From assembly GCA_030248135.1 (NCBI GenBank), contig JASANC010001219.1, positions 98,768 to 162,767 of the forward strand: DNA of 64,000 bases. The letters are read 5' to 3'. A program made the position numbers and the translations under genes. The stretch is from Theristus sp. LFF4_11 (Eukaryota; Nematoda; Chromadorea; Monhysterida; Xyalidae). This document shows, in pieces, positions 11,401-21,700 of this stretch. How positions within the stretch are numbered: position 1 is the stretch's first letter; each line of letters starts with the position of its first letter. Below the pieces are notes generated by a model. The model searched no databases. It was given only the letters and a program-made list of their open reading frames with translations, and was not told the DNA's origin.

Positions 11401-14400
11401 ATCGCCTGATCGACGAAGATGCGCGCATCGTAGCAGGCGAACAGCAGCTCGGAGATCAAGCGTTCGTCGTCGTCGGCGACGTTCTCGACCTCGCAGTTCC
11501 AGCTGAACATCTCGATTCTGAAGCGACAGCGAGAGAGAGAGATTGAACGGGTGTTTTTTTTGCGGTCGATCGTTCATTTTGCGTTGAGTTTGCAGTCTAT
11601 TGCCATATATCACTGGTTGGGTTGGTGATGACCACGGATGCAGGCATTGCTTGTAGTGAAGGCGGAGTAGCAGACAACGCCATACTCGATGGCGTCAGCT
11701 TTTCTGGGTTAGCCCTGGTTAAAAAACATCGCCCACAATCACCGTTCGTTCGTTCGTTCCAATCGAATTAACCAATCTGCCACAGCACCGACAGCCACCT
11801 AATCAACCTCCACCTCCCAGCCAATATCAAAAGTCAGTGCACCAGCCAACCAATCAATTAATAAATCCATCCATCAATCCCCAACCAACCAATCAATCAA
11901 TCAATCAACCCCATCAATCCGCAAATCACCCACTTCAGCGTGACACTATAGTTGCGTTCGTGTCGTCGCGTGTTGAACCGCAGCATCGTCAGCATCGGCT
12001 CGCTGCACGCGCCGAAGTACATGCCCTCCTCGAAGTCCAATTCGGTGCACAGCACTGACGATTCGTCGTTTGGATCTGGAATGGAAAAATTAAAACATTA
12101 TTATTGCTCGTCACTTTTTTCGCTGCGACACAAATTGCAATCAGTGGAAACCCTAACCATTCAAACGTCCTACATGATGCTGATTGGCTGTATTAGGACG
12201 TAAAACTTGACCGACCAATCAGCGTTGATTTGGTTGTTTGTCCATTGCTGCCACTAGGGAAACGTGCAGTTGTGAAAATATGGTACTAACTAATTTATCC
12301 TCAGCCAAACTACGTGAGCGATTTATTCGTGGCCATCAGAATAAAGCTGGGACACTGCAGTACTCGTAACCAATCAGCAGCATATCCAATTCAAATGTGC
12401 AATATAGCCAGCCACTCATCATGCAACAGGGACAACGGGGAAACCAATTCAACGTTTGATTCAAAAACAACAAAGAAAGCTGCAAAAATAGCACCGATTG
12501 ACAGCTGTTCACAAGTTTCTTGTAGCTTCAATTTGAACGCTTTCAATTGTTCGTGCCACATCACCAGCGCGTTGCGATAGGCCATAGGCGATTCTGTGGA
12601 TAGCGAAATTCAAATGTTATTCCAGTGAAGAGCGAACCAAACGCCAAATGTTTGCGCAGTTTCAATCTCTCCGTATTGGTGTGACAGGGCTGTAGGTTAC
12701 GCGGTACGCGGGTCCTGAAAACTACGAAACCGTACAGTACGAACAAAAACTATGCATGATTTGTGAACTATGTCACACTGATTGGTTGCACTTGCACAGA
12801 ACTAGGCGCGCACCAATCAGTGACCCGAATCCTTGAAACGCAGCCAATCAGCGAGTTCCACATGCATTTGAGTTCGACTGTACATGCTTCATGCTCGCAA
12901 TTGACAATTCCATCATCCACCCCACCAATCAACTGTTACGAGTGTCTCTTTCAAACAGGTTCATCCGATCGACCCTCAGTTGATTGATTTCATTGAAACC
13001 CCCAAAAACACCAAACAAGACCAAAACACCGAAACATACTCTTCTAAAAAACCCACGAAACGCCAAACAAACCATTCAAAAGCTCACTTTTCAACGAATA
13101 CATGAACGCTCGATCGCGATAGGAGCCACAACGATCGTTGATGTCGCGTTGCTCCAACAGACTCAGTTTCGCCTTGTGCCTCTCGGACAGTGCGTCGTGG
13201 AGATCTTTGGAGCTGCGAAAAAAAACGGTGCATTCATGTAGCAGTATTTGCTGACGCGCAGCTGTGCTGGTAAAACATAGCTAGGCCGCCATCAAATACT
13301 GCTTCATGAATGCTCGTAAAAGTGCATTCGTGATTCGCGTGAACTTTGTGAAGCTGGTTGTTTTGAAAAATTCAAATTGCCCGTACCTGGCAACCTTTTC
13401 TCCATTGCTGCGGGGGGGGGGCGGAGTCTGTCCGCTGCACATGCAGCAAGCATCACGTGATCACCGGACTAATCACCTAACCGCCAATAATTTATAGAGT
13501 TCGACGCCGAACAACAACAACAACTAAACCGACTAATTCTTGAAGCGACTCTGCAGCATCGGCAGATCAACGACGGGCGAATGATGATGGTATCCGCCGA
13601 AACCGACGCAACGCGCTCGCTCGAATGGATCGGCGCGATTGGCGTCCGCAGTCGATCGTTGCTGCTCCTTCAGCCAGTCGCTCAGCAGCTGATGCACGTC
13701 GATGCTCGGATTCTGCTCGTCGAGCAGACTGTTGCTGTTTGGCTGAGGCAGCGAGTCGAGCAGGATTCGGTGAATGCGGATGGTCTGCGGGTTTTTTGTT
13801 GTTGTTGAAAAATCGATTGCGGTTTTTCGGAAATTGAGTGCGATTGAGAAAAGGGTCACACGAATTTAGCGTCAGCCAGGCTTTTCGACCACCTTTGGAA
13901 CGCACGAAGGCTCGCTGGGACAGTACAGCAGACCTTTGGAATTTCAGCCAACCACTGTACACTGAACAAAAGAAAATTAATAAAAAACGTTTTTATCGTG
14001 TTTTCCTACTTCTTGAGCCTTCAAAATCCTCGGATCATTCCATGCCAATTTCGGTTTCTCATCGACTCGTTTCGATGAGTCGCAGCCTTGTTCCGGAGCA
14101 ACGGATGACGACAACGATTTCGACGTTGAACTGCTGACCGTTGGTAACTCCGACGAGGACTGGATAGAAGGAATAGTGACATGTCACAATCAGACACGAG
14201 ATTTTTTGTGACAAATGACAGGGACAAATGACGTTTTCTGACAGGCTCATTGGCTGAAGGTGTCCGAGCGGCATCGAAACGTTCCAAATGAATTGTAACA
14301 TCAAACAACTTTAGTGAATCGCGTTGACAAACACAATCATCGGTGATAATAATGCACAGTACACCCACAGCATACACGCAAATATCAAAAAGTTCAATCG

Positions 14401-14869
14401 AAAAAACCAGCCAGTGAAAAAAGCACAAGATGTATTAATAATTCCACAGTAAAAACCTCACCGAACGCTCCGGTGAGTGCGCCGTCGACACACAAGACAA
14501 CTTCCGACTGAGGAGACTCGCCGCGTCGCTGTCGCTTTCGTGTTTTTCAGACTCCATTCTGGTGGCGCTGTTGTTGTTTGTTTCTTCACTCACAACTTTC
14601 CGGATTTCATCAGGCCGCTCGTTCGCAATGTGCAGCCGTTTCACATTCACCTCGTTTTTCTGTTGTTGTTGCTGTTTCGGTGGCGACGGCGACTGGGGCT
14701 CGGCGGATGCGGAGCGCGTGCTTGTGGTGCTGGTGAAGCATTTCAACGTCCTTTCAAACTCGGTTGCTCGTACTGATGACGACTGTTTTGAGCGGTTGTT
14801 TTCATCAGCAGCAGCTTTCGCAAACCGATCCGTTATTTTCGAGTTGTTGTTGTTGTTCGCCTGCTCCAT
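5432..14869 (-). CDS. Unidentified protein of about 840 residues with a duplicated helical module
   Basis: Exons in transcript order: 14462-14869, 14010-14159, 13934-13954, about 13535-13784, 13088-13212, 12513-12593, 11934-12075, 11382-11517, 8946-9093, 8227-8383, 7796-7923, 7633-7716, 7233-7284, 6151-6395, 5432-5826 (TGA). All junctions close in phase except between the fourth and fifth, where I find no GT donor of the right phase. The first exon (ATG at 14869) is Asn/Gln/Ser-rich and disordered. The middle is conserved-looking, with ARCVGFGGYHHHSP, CTELDFEEGMYFGACSEPML and helical WHEQLKAF segments. Near the C-terminus comes ADEWRPVDFVVHRCVWPAVD, and a Lys/Glu/Ser-rich tail ends ELDTQK. 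Exons 5-6 and 11-12 encode related modules (RDR..., then WH.QL.AF). No signal peptide or membrane helix is seen, so it is probably cytoplasmic. I do not recognise the family. The 52-base exon 7233-7284 and the 21-base exon 13934-13954 are the least certain. Confidence 0.7.
6395..6560. repeat. Diverged family A-like inverted repeat
   Basis: Intronic stretch running GACTGATTGG ... GCTGACTGGTTGGTGATCACGTG ... CGTGGTCACCAACCAACCGATCAGCTG. Same layout as the family A elements (CACGTG-containing arms around a GC-rich centre) but with degraded ends. Confidence 0.45.
6563..6860 (+). repeat. One-ended copy of the GTACGGTATGGCC element
   Basis: Shares GTACGGTATGGCCGAATAAA and following blocks (AAGGCGAGAT, CACGTCAAATTTGACAC) with the complete element at 23066-23338. 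The right inverted end is not visible here. Confidence 0.5.
7442..7611. mobile_element. Family A miniature inverted-repeat element
   Basis: Starts ACAGTCGAACTCTTAAATTA and ends TAGAGTTCGACTGT. Arms continue inward with CAGCTGAATGGTTGGTGATC and its complement, giving a long hairpin with a central GCAGGACAGACTCCGC block. Sits in an intron of the unidentified gene. Confidence 0.85.
7998..8146. repeat. Diverged family A element
   Basis: CAGTCGAACTAATTACCTGATTGG at the left and AACCAATCAGCTGATTG ... GACTGT at the right, with the family's GGAGGCGGAGTCTGTCC centre. Ends are eroded. Confidence 0.55.
9165..9345. repeat. Dispersed intronic repeat also found at 45350-45535
   Basis: Contains the inverse of the 45.4 kb copy: AAATCGCGTGGCCATTTTTC, AATTGTGTCCGTAATGCATTC and CGCGTACGCACAGAAAAC all recur there in the opposite orientation. 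Non-coding; probably a miniature element. Confidence 0.55.
9434..10225. mobile_element. 792 bp inverted-repeat element with GGTTTT/AAAACC arms
   Basis: Opens CTAGGGTTGGTAAAAAACAG and closes with GTGCCAACCCTAG. The arms carry long complementary tracts (GAAAAAAACCGGTTTC and GAAACCGGGTTTTTTC; CGTTTTAAAACCG on both sides). No open reading frame of note. It lies in the 2.3 kb intron between exons 11382-11517 and 8946-9093. Confidence 0.75.
10960..11312. repeat. CAATCAAT/CAACCAAT simple-sequence tract
   Basis: Long degenerate array of CAATCAAT, CAACCAAT and CACCAACC units within an intron. A 45 bp GC-rich block containing GTCTCGAGTTGCC interrupts it at about 11168-11215 and resembles sequence next to the neighbouring exon at 11320-11375, suggesting local duplication. 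Confidence 0.7.
11640..11750 (+). repeat. Fragment of a dispersed element with TTCTGGGTTAGCCCTGG
   Basis: Shares CAGCTTTTCTGGGTTAGCCC and the GGCGTC block with copies at 26095-26265, 37075-37240 (inverse) and 55440-55570. Confidence 0.5.
11836..11930. repeat. CAATCAAT simple-sequence tract
   Basis: Second array of CAATCAAT/CAACC units, abutting the 3' splice-donor side of exon 11934-12075. Confidence 0.65.
13228..13316. mobile_element. Family B miniature element
   Basis: Runs GTGCATTCATGTAGCAGTAT ... ATCAAATACTGCTTCATGAATGC. It lies 15 bases from the 3' splice site of exon 13088-13212, so its insertion sits almost on the acceptor. Confidence 0.7.
13395..13512. repeat. Partial family A element
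   Basis: Right half preserved: GGCGGAGTCTGTCC, CACGTGATCACC and TTTATAGAGTTCGAC; the left end is lost. It contains a run of nine or more G. Confidence 0.5.
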
Positions 14870-15723
14870 TTTGTTTACTTGCTGTTGTGGTTCTTTTTGT
14901 TTATTTGTAGTTTTTGTCTGTTTTTTTAATACTTTTTTCCGATTGACCTGTTGCTTCAGCGCAAAAACTTCAAAGTGCAATTCAATTGCATGCACGTTGA
15001 TGACGTGTAAATTGTTGATTGGCTGCAGAAGGTGGCAGAGCAACATGGGAAACCGCGCCAAACGCCCTCTTGCGACTGTGACGTGAAATCGGATGCGAGA
15101 AACTCTGGAAAAGCAGACAGTTTTTTTTGGTTGATGCTGGATTTTGGCGTATGGGTTCGCCCAAAAATAGGAGTATCTTCTTTTGTTTCGACTGACTGAG
15201 AATCAAACAAGCAAAATCAAATCCAAACGCAGAATATATCGAATTACGGCATCTATCGAATTTGGTCTCCTCGAACCAACAACTATGTACAATATTAAAC
15301 ACCGGATCAACATAATTTACTTTTTTTTCATTTTGATGCCTTTTCGGCTCTGTCATTTTGACGTTGACGTTGTGTTCCTGCGGTTTGGGTTGTCGCATTT
15401 TCTTGCGGCGCGTCAATTTCCTTGGTTTACTTTTGTATCCACCTGAATGCAGCGTGTGTTTGTGCGACTTTTTGAATGAACTTCAGAAGTTGCTCAACAA
15501 AACAACAGTTGAAATTTGAAAAAGAAAAAGTGGCGTAGGCAGAGGATCTTCACAAACGAAAATCGCCGCCCGTAGAGCAAATCCAGTTTCGTTTGCTATG
15601 TTTGTGTGTGTCTACTGTCTGCTGAACTGAAAAGTAAGCAAGAGTCAATCATTTTCTCTATCATTATTGTCATTTTCTGTTTTTCTTGCGTTGATTTCTT
15701 TCCGCCACCAATGACGCTCTCAA
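14870..15723. promoter_or_regulatory. Divergent spacer between the unidentified gene and the Kunitz gene
   Basis: The minus-strand ATG (14869) and plus-strand ATG (15724) point away from each other across 855 bases, so both promoters should lie here or in unseen 5' UTR exons. No TATA-like element stands out enough to call. The first 190 bases stay open in the minus-strand frame but are more likely 5' UTR than coding. Confidence 0.4.
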
Positions 15724-15737
15724 ATGTCGTCGTGTAA
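15711..15737 (+). other. Upstream ORF overlapping the Kunitz gene start
   Basis: An ATG in good context (CCACCAATGA) starts a nine-codon frame, including its TAA, that overlaps the main ATG at 15724 in another frame. It could lower translation of the main frame if the transcript starts upstream; whether it does is unknown. Confidence 0.35.
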
Positions 15738-18700
15738 CCCGCCAGAATTCATCGCTGATTTTTTGATTTTCATCATTTTTGTTCTGCACTGCCCGCGCGC
15801 GGTTCTCTCGCAGTTGGCAGGTGGGTCGTTTTCAGAAAAACAATGATGTCAACTGTGTCTCGTGGGGGACCCTGGCGTGGCGTGCTGATTGCCTACTGCA
15901 TCATGTCATGTCTATGTATTGATAATTCAAAACAAACCCTAATTTTCAGTTCCGTGCATAGTTTTTTCATGTGAGAAATATGATCTAATTGGAAAAACGA
16001 TAGAGCTTTCTTGAAAAGGGTTTTTGGAAGATGGTGTACACCGTACAGTCGAACTCTAAATTATAGGGAATTAGCTGATTGGTTGGTTGTCACTGATGCG
16101 TGCTTTCTGTGCAGGCATTGCTGTGAAGCGTCGTCTGTCGGAGTCTGTCATCCTGCAGAAGAAGCATGGTTCACGTGACCACCAACCAATCAGCTGATTC
16201 CCTATAATTTAGAGTTCGACTGTGGTTGGTTCAGAAAAAACAGCTCATATGTAGTTCACGCACCACTTCTAACTGAATTTCATTTTTCTTGGAAAAAAAC
16301 TTCAAAACGCTCTTTGGACGAAAACAAACGCACTGAAACACAAGCATTCGTTTCGACTTTTTTTCTGATGAAAAAACAAACAAAAACAATTCCAGCACAA
16401 CAGTGCCAACAGCCAAAAGCGTCCGGATACGCGTGCACGGAGCACTCGACCACGCAGCACTTTTGGTATTTCGATAACGGCCCGAAAGAGTGCCTCCAGT
16501 TTCAATTCCACGGCTGTGGCGGCAACGGAAATCGATTCGCGACCAAGCAGCAATGCTGGGAGGGATGTTCGGCGCTTGGTGAATTTTTCTTAAGTTTTTC
16601 TCAGATCACGCCATTTTTGTCAGGTTTTTTATTATTTCCTTGGTTTTTTCACTCAGAGAAAAGGTCGTCAACGAAACGGTAAACAGATTCGGTTGAGAAG
16701 TTCTCATCGACACATATTGCATTGATTATTTTGTTATTTTCTGATTCTCTCCTCAGTGTATCGTTTCGTCAACAACCATTGTGGTAGGTATTTATTGTGA
16801 AGTGCGTACCCACGTGTTGTCATGAGTCATGACTAAAATACGGTAAATAGTTGGGAATAGTCAAAAATAAAATAGATTTTATTTTTTTGTAGCAAAACAG
16901 AAAAACGCGGATCGTTGTTGTTGTTGCAGCCCAATGCGGCAAAGGTGACCCCGCGCTTGACCGCTACGGCAACTACGTCCGCTGTTCACCGTTCCGTTCG
17001 TGTCCGCCCGACTATGAGTGCGTACCGGACAACAGCCGCCCGGACGGGAACACACTATGTTGTCCGATTCCTGGTAAGAAATTACTGGTAAAATCAACCA
17101 ATTTGCGTGATGGTTCTCTACATTTCGGTGTACGTCATAAAGCGTTCGGTTCAATTCATAATCGAGTTTTGCCAATTACTGGCAAAACTTGGTGCGCTGA
17201 AAGCGCATTTCCACGCTTAAAGGTAGTTTCTGCAAGTATCTTATTGTTATCATTGGTGTTTACGATCGATATTTGCAATACTGTGGCCCACTGGCCCACA
17301 AGCACACCGGCAAAAACTCTCTACGAAAACTCTGGCAAGGAAAATCACAAAATGATGATATTTGAATGTTTTCAGCGGACATAACAAATTCCAAGGAACA
17401 TTCCAAGAGTTACGAAAAATGCAAAATCTTCAAATTCAAATCACATAATCTTGACATTCAAAAACATTATCACATCAAAAAAACGCGAGTTTAAAGGGCA
17501 CGAAATTCAACTAAAATGTCGAACTTTTACGTCACTAAAACGTTCAATAAAAATCAAAGTTCCATTGCCACCTTTACTCCCTTTTCTTTTGCCATTGCCA
17601 CACGCCGCTGATAAGCCTGGGTTACTGTAGCAAAACTGAAACAATTACCTGAAACAAAAATTAACTGAAACAAAAACAAGGTAATTACAAAAATTAATTA
17701 ATTAAAACAAAAAATTTAACAATTAATTGCGAATGCGAGAGTGCGTGAATGCGAGCAGCGTGCGTGAACGTGCTGTATACAAGAACTGCGTTATTACACT
17801 CAAGAACGGCGTTGTCAAGGCATTCATTCTGCACGTTTGCCTGAATTCTTCATGATTTCTTCAAATGGCGCTTTTCTGCGCAGCTTGCAGCGCTGTGTTG
17901 TCGGTTCGTCTGATGTCTATTTTCGCATCGCTTTTTCTATCGGCGCCAGTTACAAAAAAAACATGAAGTGTTCGCGCTTTTGGCGCTTATTTTTAAATAC
18001 AATGTAGTCGTGTCATGCGTCCAGCCCGGCTAACGTGCGCCCAATTCATAATCGGCCTTTGACGTTTGACAGACAGAGGTTTGACACAGTTTGACAGAGG
18101 TACACGACCCATATCAGCAAATCGTGTGATGCAAATATTTTTTGTCTGCATAGCGTGTTGTTCCCTGTTCTTGGGTGTTGTTGGTTCGTAAAATTCACTA
18201 ACAGCGAGCAGTGGTAGATGCCATTCTGGAGCGACAACCATTTTACCCAGGTGTACTGGTCTTGGCAATCGTGACAAATTTGTCATGAAAACACTCCTCC
18301 CCGGCTAAACTTGCGCTTGTCCGCAGACGCAGCTAGACGCTCAGAACGTCGTACCTGTGGCATAGACACGCGATTGCTCGAGATCGGGGATTCTAGCGAG
18401 GTCGCCGGCTGGAACGTGGCGTCGGAGTCTCCGAGCGGTTTGGGACTCTCTCCGACGGGTCGTTCTGCGACGGTGGCGGTCTTTTTAAGCTTCTAATCCA
18501 ACGGTCGCGGGTGTCTCGGCGGTACTTATATAACACTTGTATTCAGCACTTTTTTATTTTTCAGACACGAAAGTCAGACTCAGACACAAATGTTTTATAA
18601 AACCAACGAGCTAAACGTTCTTCAAATTGCAGATAAAACAGAAAATTTTTAAGCGCACGTTACACAAAAAAACGTTGTACAACAGCACAAAAATATTCCG

Positions 18701-21700
18701 CGCATGAAGCCAAGACAAAACAAAACAGACAACAAACAAAAACATTACTCACGGACTGTATAACAAATCTGTCCGTGACGACAACGGGTTCGGCTCCGGC
18801 ATGGGATGCCAGATTTTGTTGATGAACAATTGACTGCTTCCTCTTTTGCTATTTTTGACGACGTTTTCATCACAGCTGTCGTTTATTTTCATATGAAAGG
18901 TGAAAAAAAAGTACATCAATATTATTCTGTGACGGATTGGGCACGATTTCTGGTTGCGGAGCAAGAAAATACGCTTCGTTATTTTTACTTTACAATACTA
19001 GACTTAGCTGTTTTTTATTCGATACATAAACGCACGTGGCAAGGAACAACACAAAAAACGGTACAACAAAAAAATCCACATTCAACTGACATTTTCTTTT
19101 TTTTTAAACCTAACCGTAGACAAAACAAAAATCGTCAAGAATTCCTGATAAAGAGCATCATAACCCAGAGCAACAGGATTTTACAAGATACAAAAAATGT
19201 AAATATTAGAAAAACACATTTCACATTTTTGCTGTAACAAATATGACACGGTAAACATCCAGAGATAACATCCTTTGTCTACGGTGGCGGCAATCTGGCT
19301 ATTTGGGTACAAAAATACATACAAAATGTTTTTTTCATATCTTATCCCCCAACTGTTTCCAGAAACAACCCTAACGTACCAAACTCCGGTAGCTTGGTGT
19401 TGGGATGGCTGGTGAGCCTCCCGTGAACTAAAGCGCTCACCACGAGAGGGGGACAGCTTTTGTTGCAAACCAATTTTTTTGCCCTCGTATGGCTGTGTCG
19501 TAGCGCGCTAGATTTTTTTCGGTTGGTCCAGGCGGGATCGAGCCCCGCCGAGGGGGCTGCTTAGGTGGCAGGTGCTCATTTCGCTGGGCGCCCCATTCGA
19601 CGGCATTCTCGGTAAAGGGGCATTCATGAAGCAGTATTTAGTGACCGCGTAGCTATATTTTAACAGTTACAGCTTATGCGTCACTAAATACTGCTTCATG
19701 AATGCCGCTCAAATGTGTTTTTTTATTATTTGTTCGTTCGTTTTGCAGGCCGCGTGTGCGAGTCGCCCGTCAGCATGGGTCAATCGTGCGGTGTTTCGCC
19801 AGCCACCCGGTACTACTTTGACGTTGGCGTGAAACTGTGTCGTCGGTTCACGTATCGCGGCTGCGCGGGCAATGACAACAACTTTCGAGACAAGGGCGAA
19901 TGTCTGCGATACTGCGCGTCTACCGGTGAAGTTGACGATTGTTGTTGGAGATTTGCAGACTTTGTTTTGTATTGCGTAATTTTGAGCACCCACAGTGAGA
20001 GAACAGCGATCAATCAACAAATTGGTTCAATCGACCGTCAAATCGACCGGTTCAAAGTCCATAGTCTTTTGAGATCACACTGGGCTGTAAATAACACAGC
20101 AATGTTGCACAGTCACAAACAAACACACAGGCACTCAGGCAGGCGCAGATACAAACGATATGTACAATGTTTTTGTTTTTGATTTTATGACTCATCCTTT
20201 TTGATTTTAGTTGATTTTGATTTTATTGCGATTTCCAGTCACTTGCCTGGTTGGTGAGCCGTTACCAGATGGCGTGCCAAATCGACTGCGAGCTTGCTAC
20301 GAAGACAAACACTGCCCACAGAACTACACGTGCACCGACAGGGAAGGCCCCCGGAAGGTCTGTTGTCCGAGCAAAGGTGCGTTGAAGAAACATGGTTTCG
20401 AAAAAAAAGTTTTTTTTTGTTTTTGTGTTCCTACGAATTTAGTTATGGTGTGGAATTTGTGCACAAAAAACAGTTGCAACACAAATGCAGAATAACAGAA
20501 AAATTTCCATGCTATTCCAAGCTCGTGGTTTTCATGGATGTCAAGTGCACTCATGCTAAAATGAAACTGCTCTGCAACCAATCAGCTTAGCCGCTTGATT
20601 CAAAACAGCAAATCAGCTGGCTCTAGATAGAAATTTCTTTCTTCTCACTCTCTATCCATACCTCCTGAAAATGTTCACATTTTCCTCCTTCCCACGCAGA
20701 CTCCGTGTGCGTCCAGTCGAAAGAGCGTGGCGGCCAGTGTCAAGCTCAGCCGGCAGCGGATCGGTGGCATTTCGACCTCAGCAGCGGCCGATGCACGATG
20801 TTCCATTATCTCGGCTGTGGCGGCAATTTGAACAATTTTCTCACCGTGGAGCACTGCAGTGATTTCTGTATTGGTTGGTTGGTTCGGGCACTCAACACGG
20901 CACTTTGAATTTTGATTCAAAATCATAGTTTTTTTTTTATATTTTACATGATTCAAATCAAACTTTGTAACTTACTTGCAGCCAAACAGTAATCAGTGAT
21001 GTCACAAATGTCGCACTGCACTGTCATTAGCACACAGGCACACTAAAGCGGCATTCATGAAAGCGTATTTAGTGACAGCTACAGATAGGTAGTTACAGCT
21101 GTACGCGCTCACTAAATCATGTCCATTCGCGAGCGAAGCGGAGCGCAGCGGACAGCGGATGAGACATAATATGGCCCGTCAGTCGCTCGCGCGTAAATTC
21201 CAAACTTACTTTGCCTCGCTCTGTGAACATAAAAGGAGCTGAGATTTTTTTCTGCGGCACACAGGCAGACAATCCACAGATACACTGTGTGCACAAGAAA
21301 TTTTTTCGTGGTGATTTTCTACACACGCTGTGTGCGTATTTTATCAATTCTGAAAGTGAAAAAAATTATTCTTGTTTACCCCTTTTTTTTCCGGCAATGT
21401 CATCAAATGTGTTCGCAGTTTCAGTGATATAAAGAAAATTCTGACTGCTATGAGAAAAACATTTTCTAGGGTAAAAATCTTTGGGATTTTCAAATTTCGC
21501 ATTCATTTTTTTCTCCGATGCTTCCCAAGGCTTTAAATTTAGCTTGTTTGTATAAAATTACAAAAAATGCTTATTTTGAGGTGTATTTGCGATTTCTGCG
21601 CGTGAAACAAACCGTTATTTGACAAATAAAACAATTTCTAGGGGTAACCAACAACGGAGAGTTTGAATTTGACCTTTATTTTTAAAAAAATTCAAAGGAA

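Noticed and set aside
10960..11930. CAATCAAT arrays as a CRISPR or regulatory array
   Set aside because: Units are 4-8 bases and degenerate with no spacers; simple-sequence DNA in introns of a eukaryotic gene.
5432..14869. Identification as an inositol polyphosphate 4-phosphatase or sorting nexin
   Set aside because: The size is similar to the former and the helical modules recall the latter, but there is no CX5R phosphatase motif, PX domain or C2 domain that I can point to.
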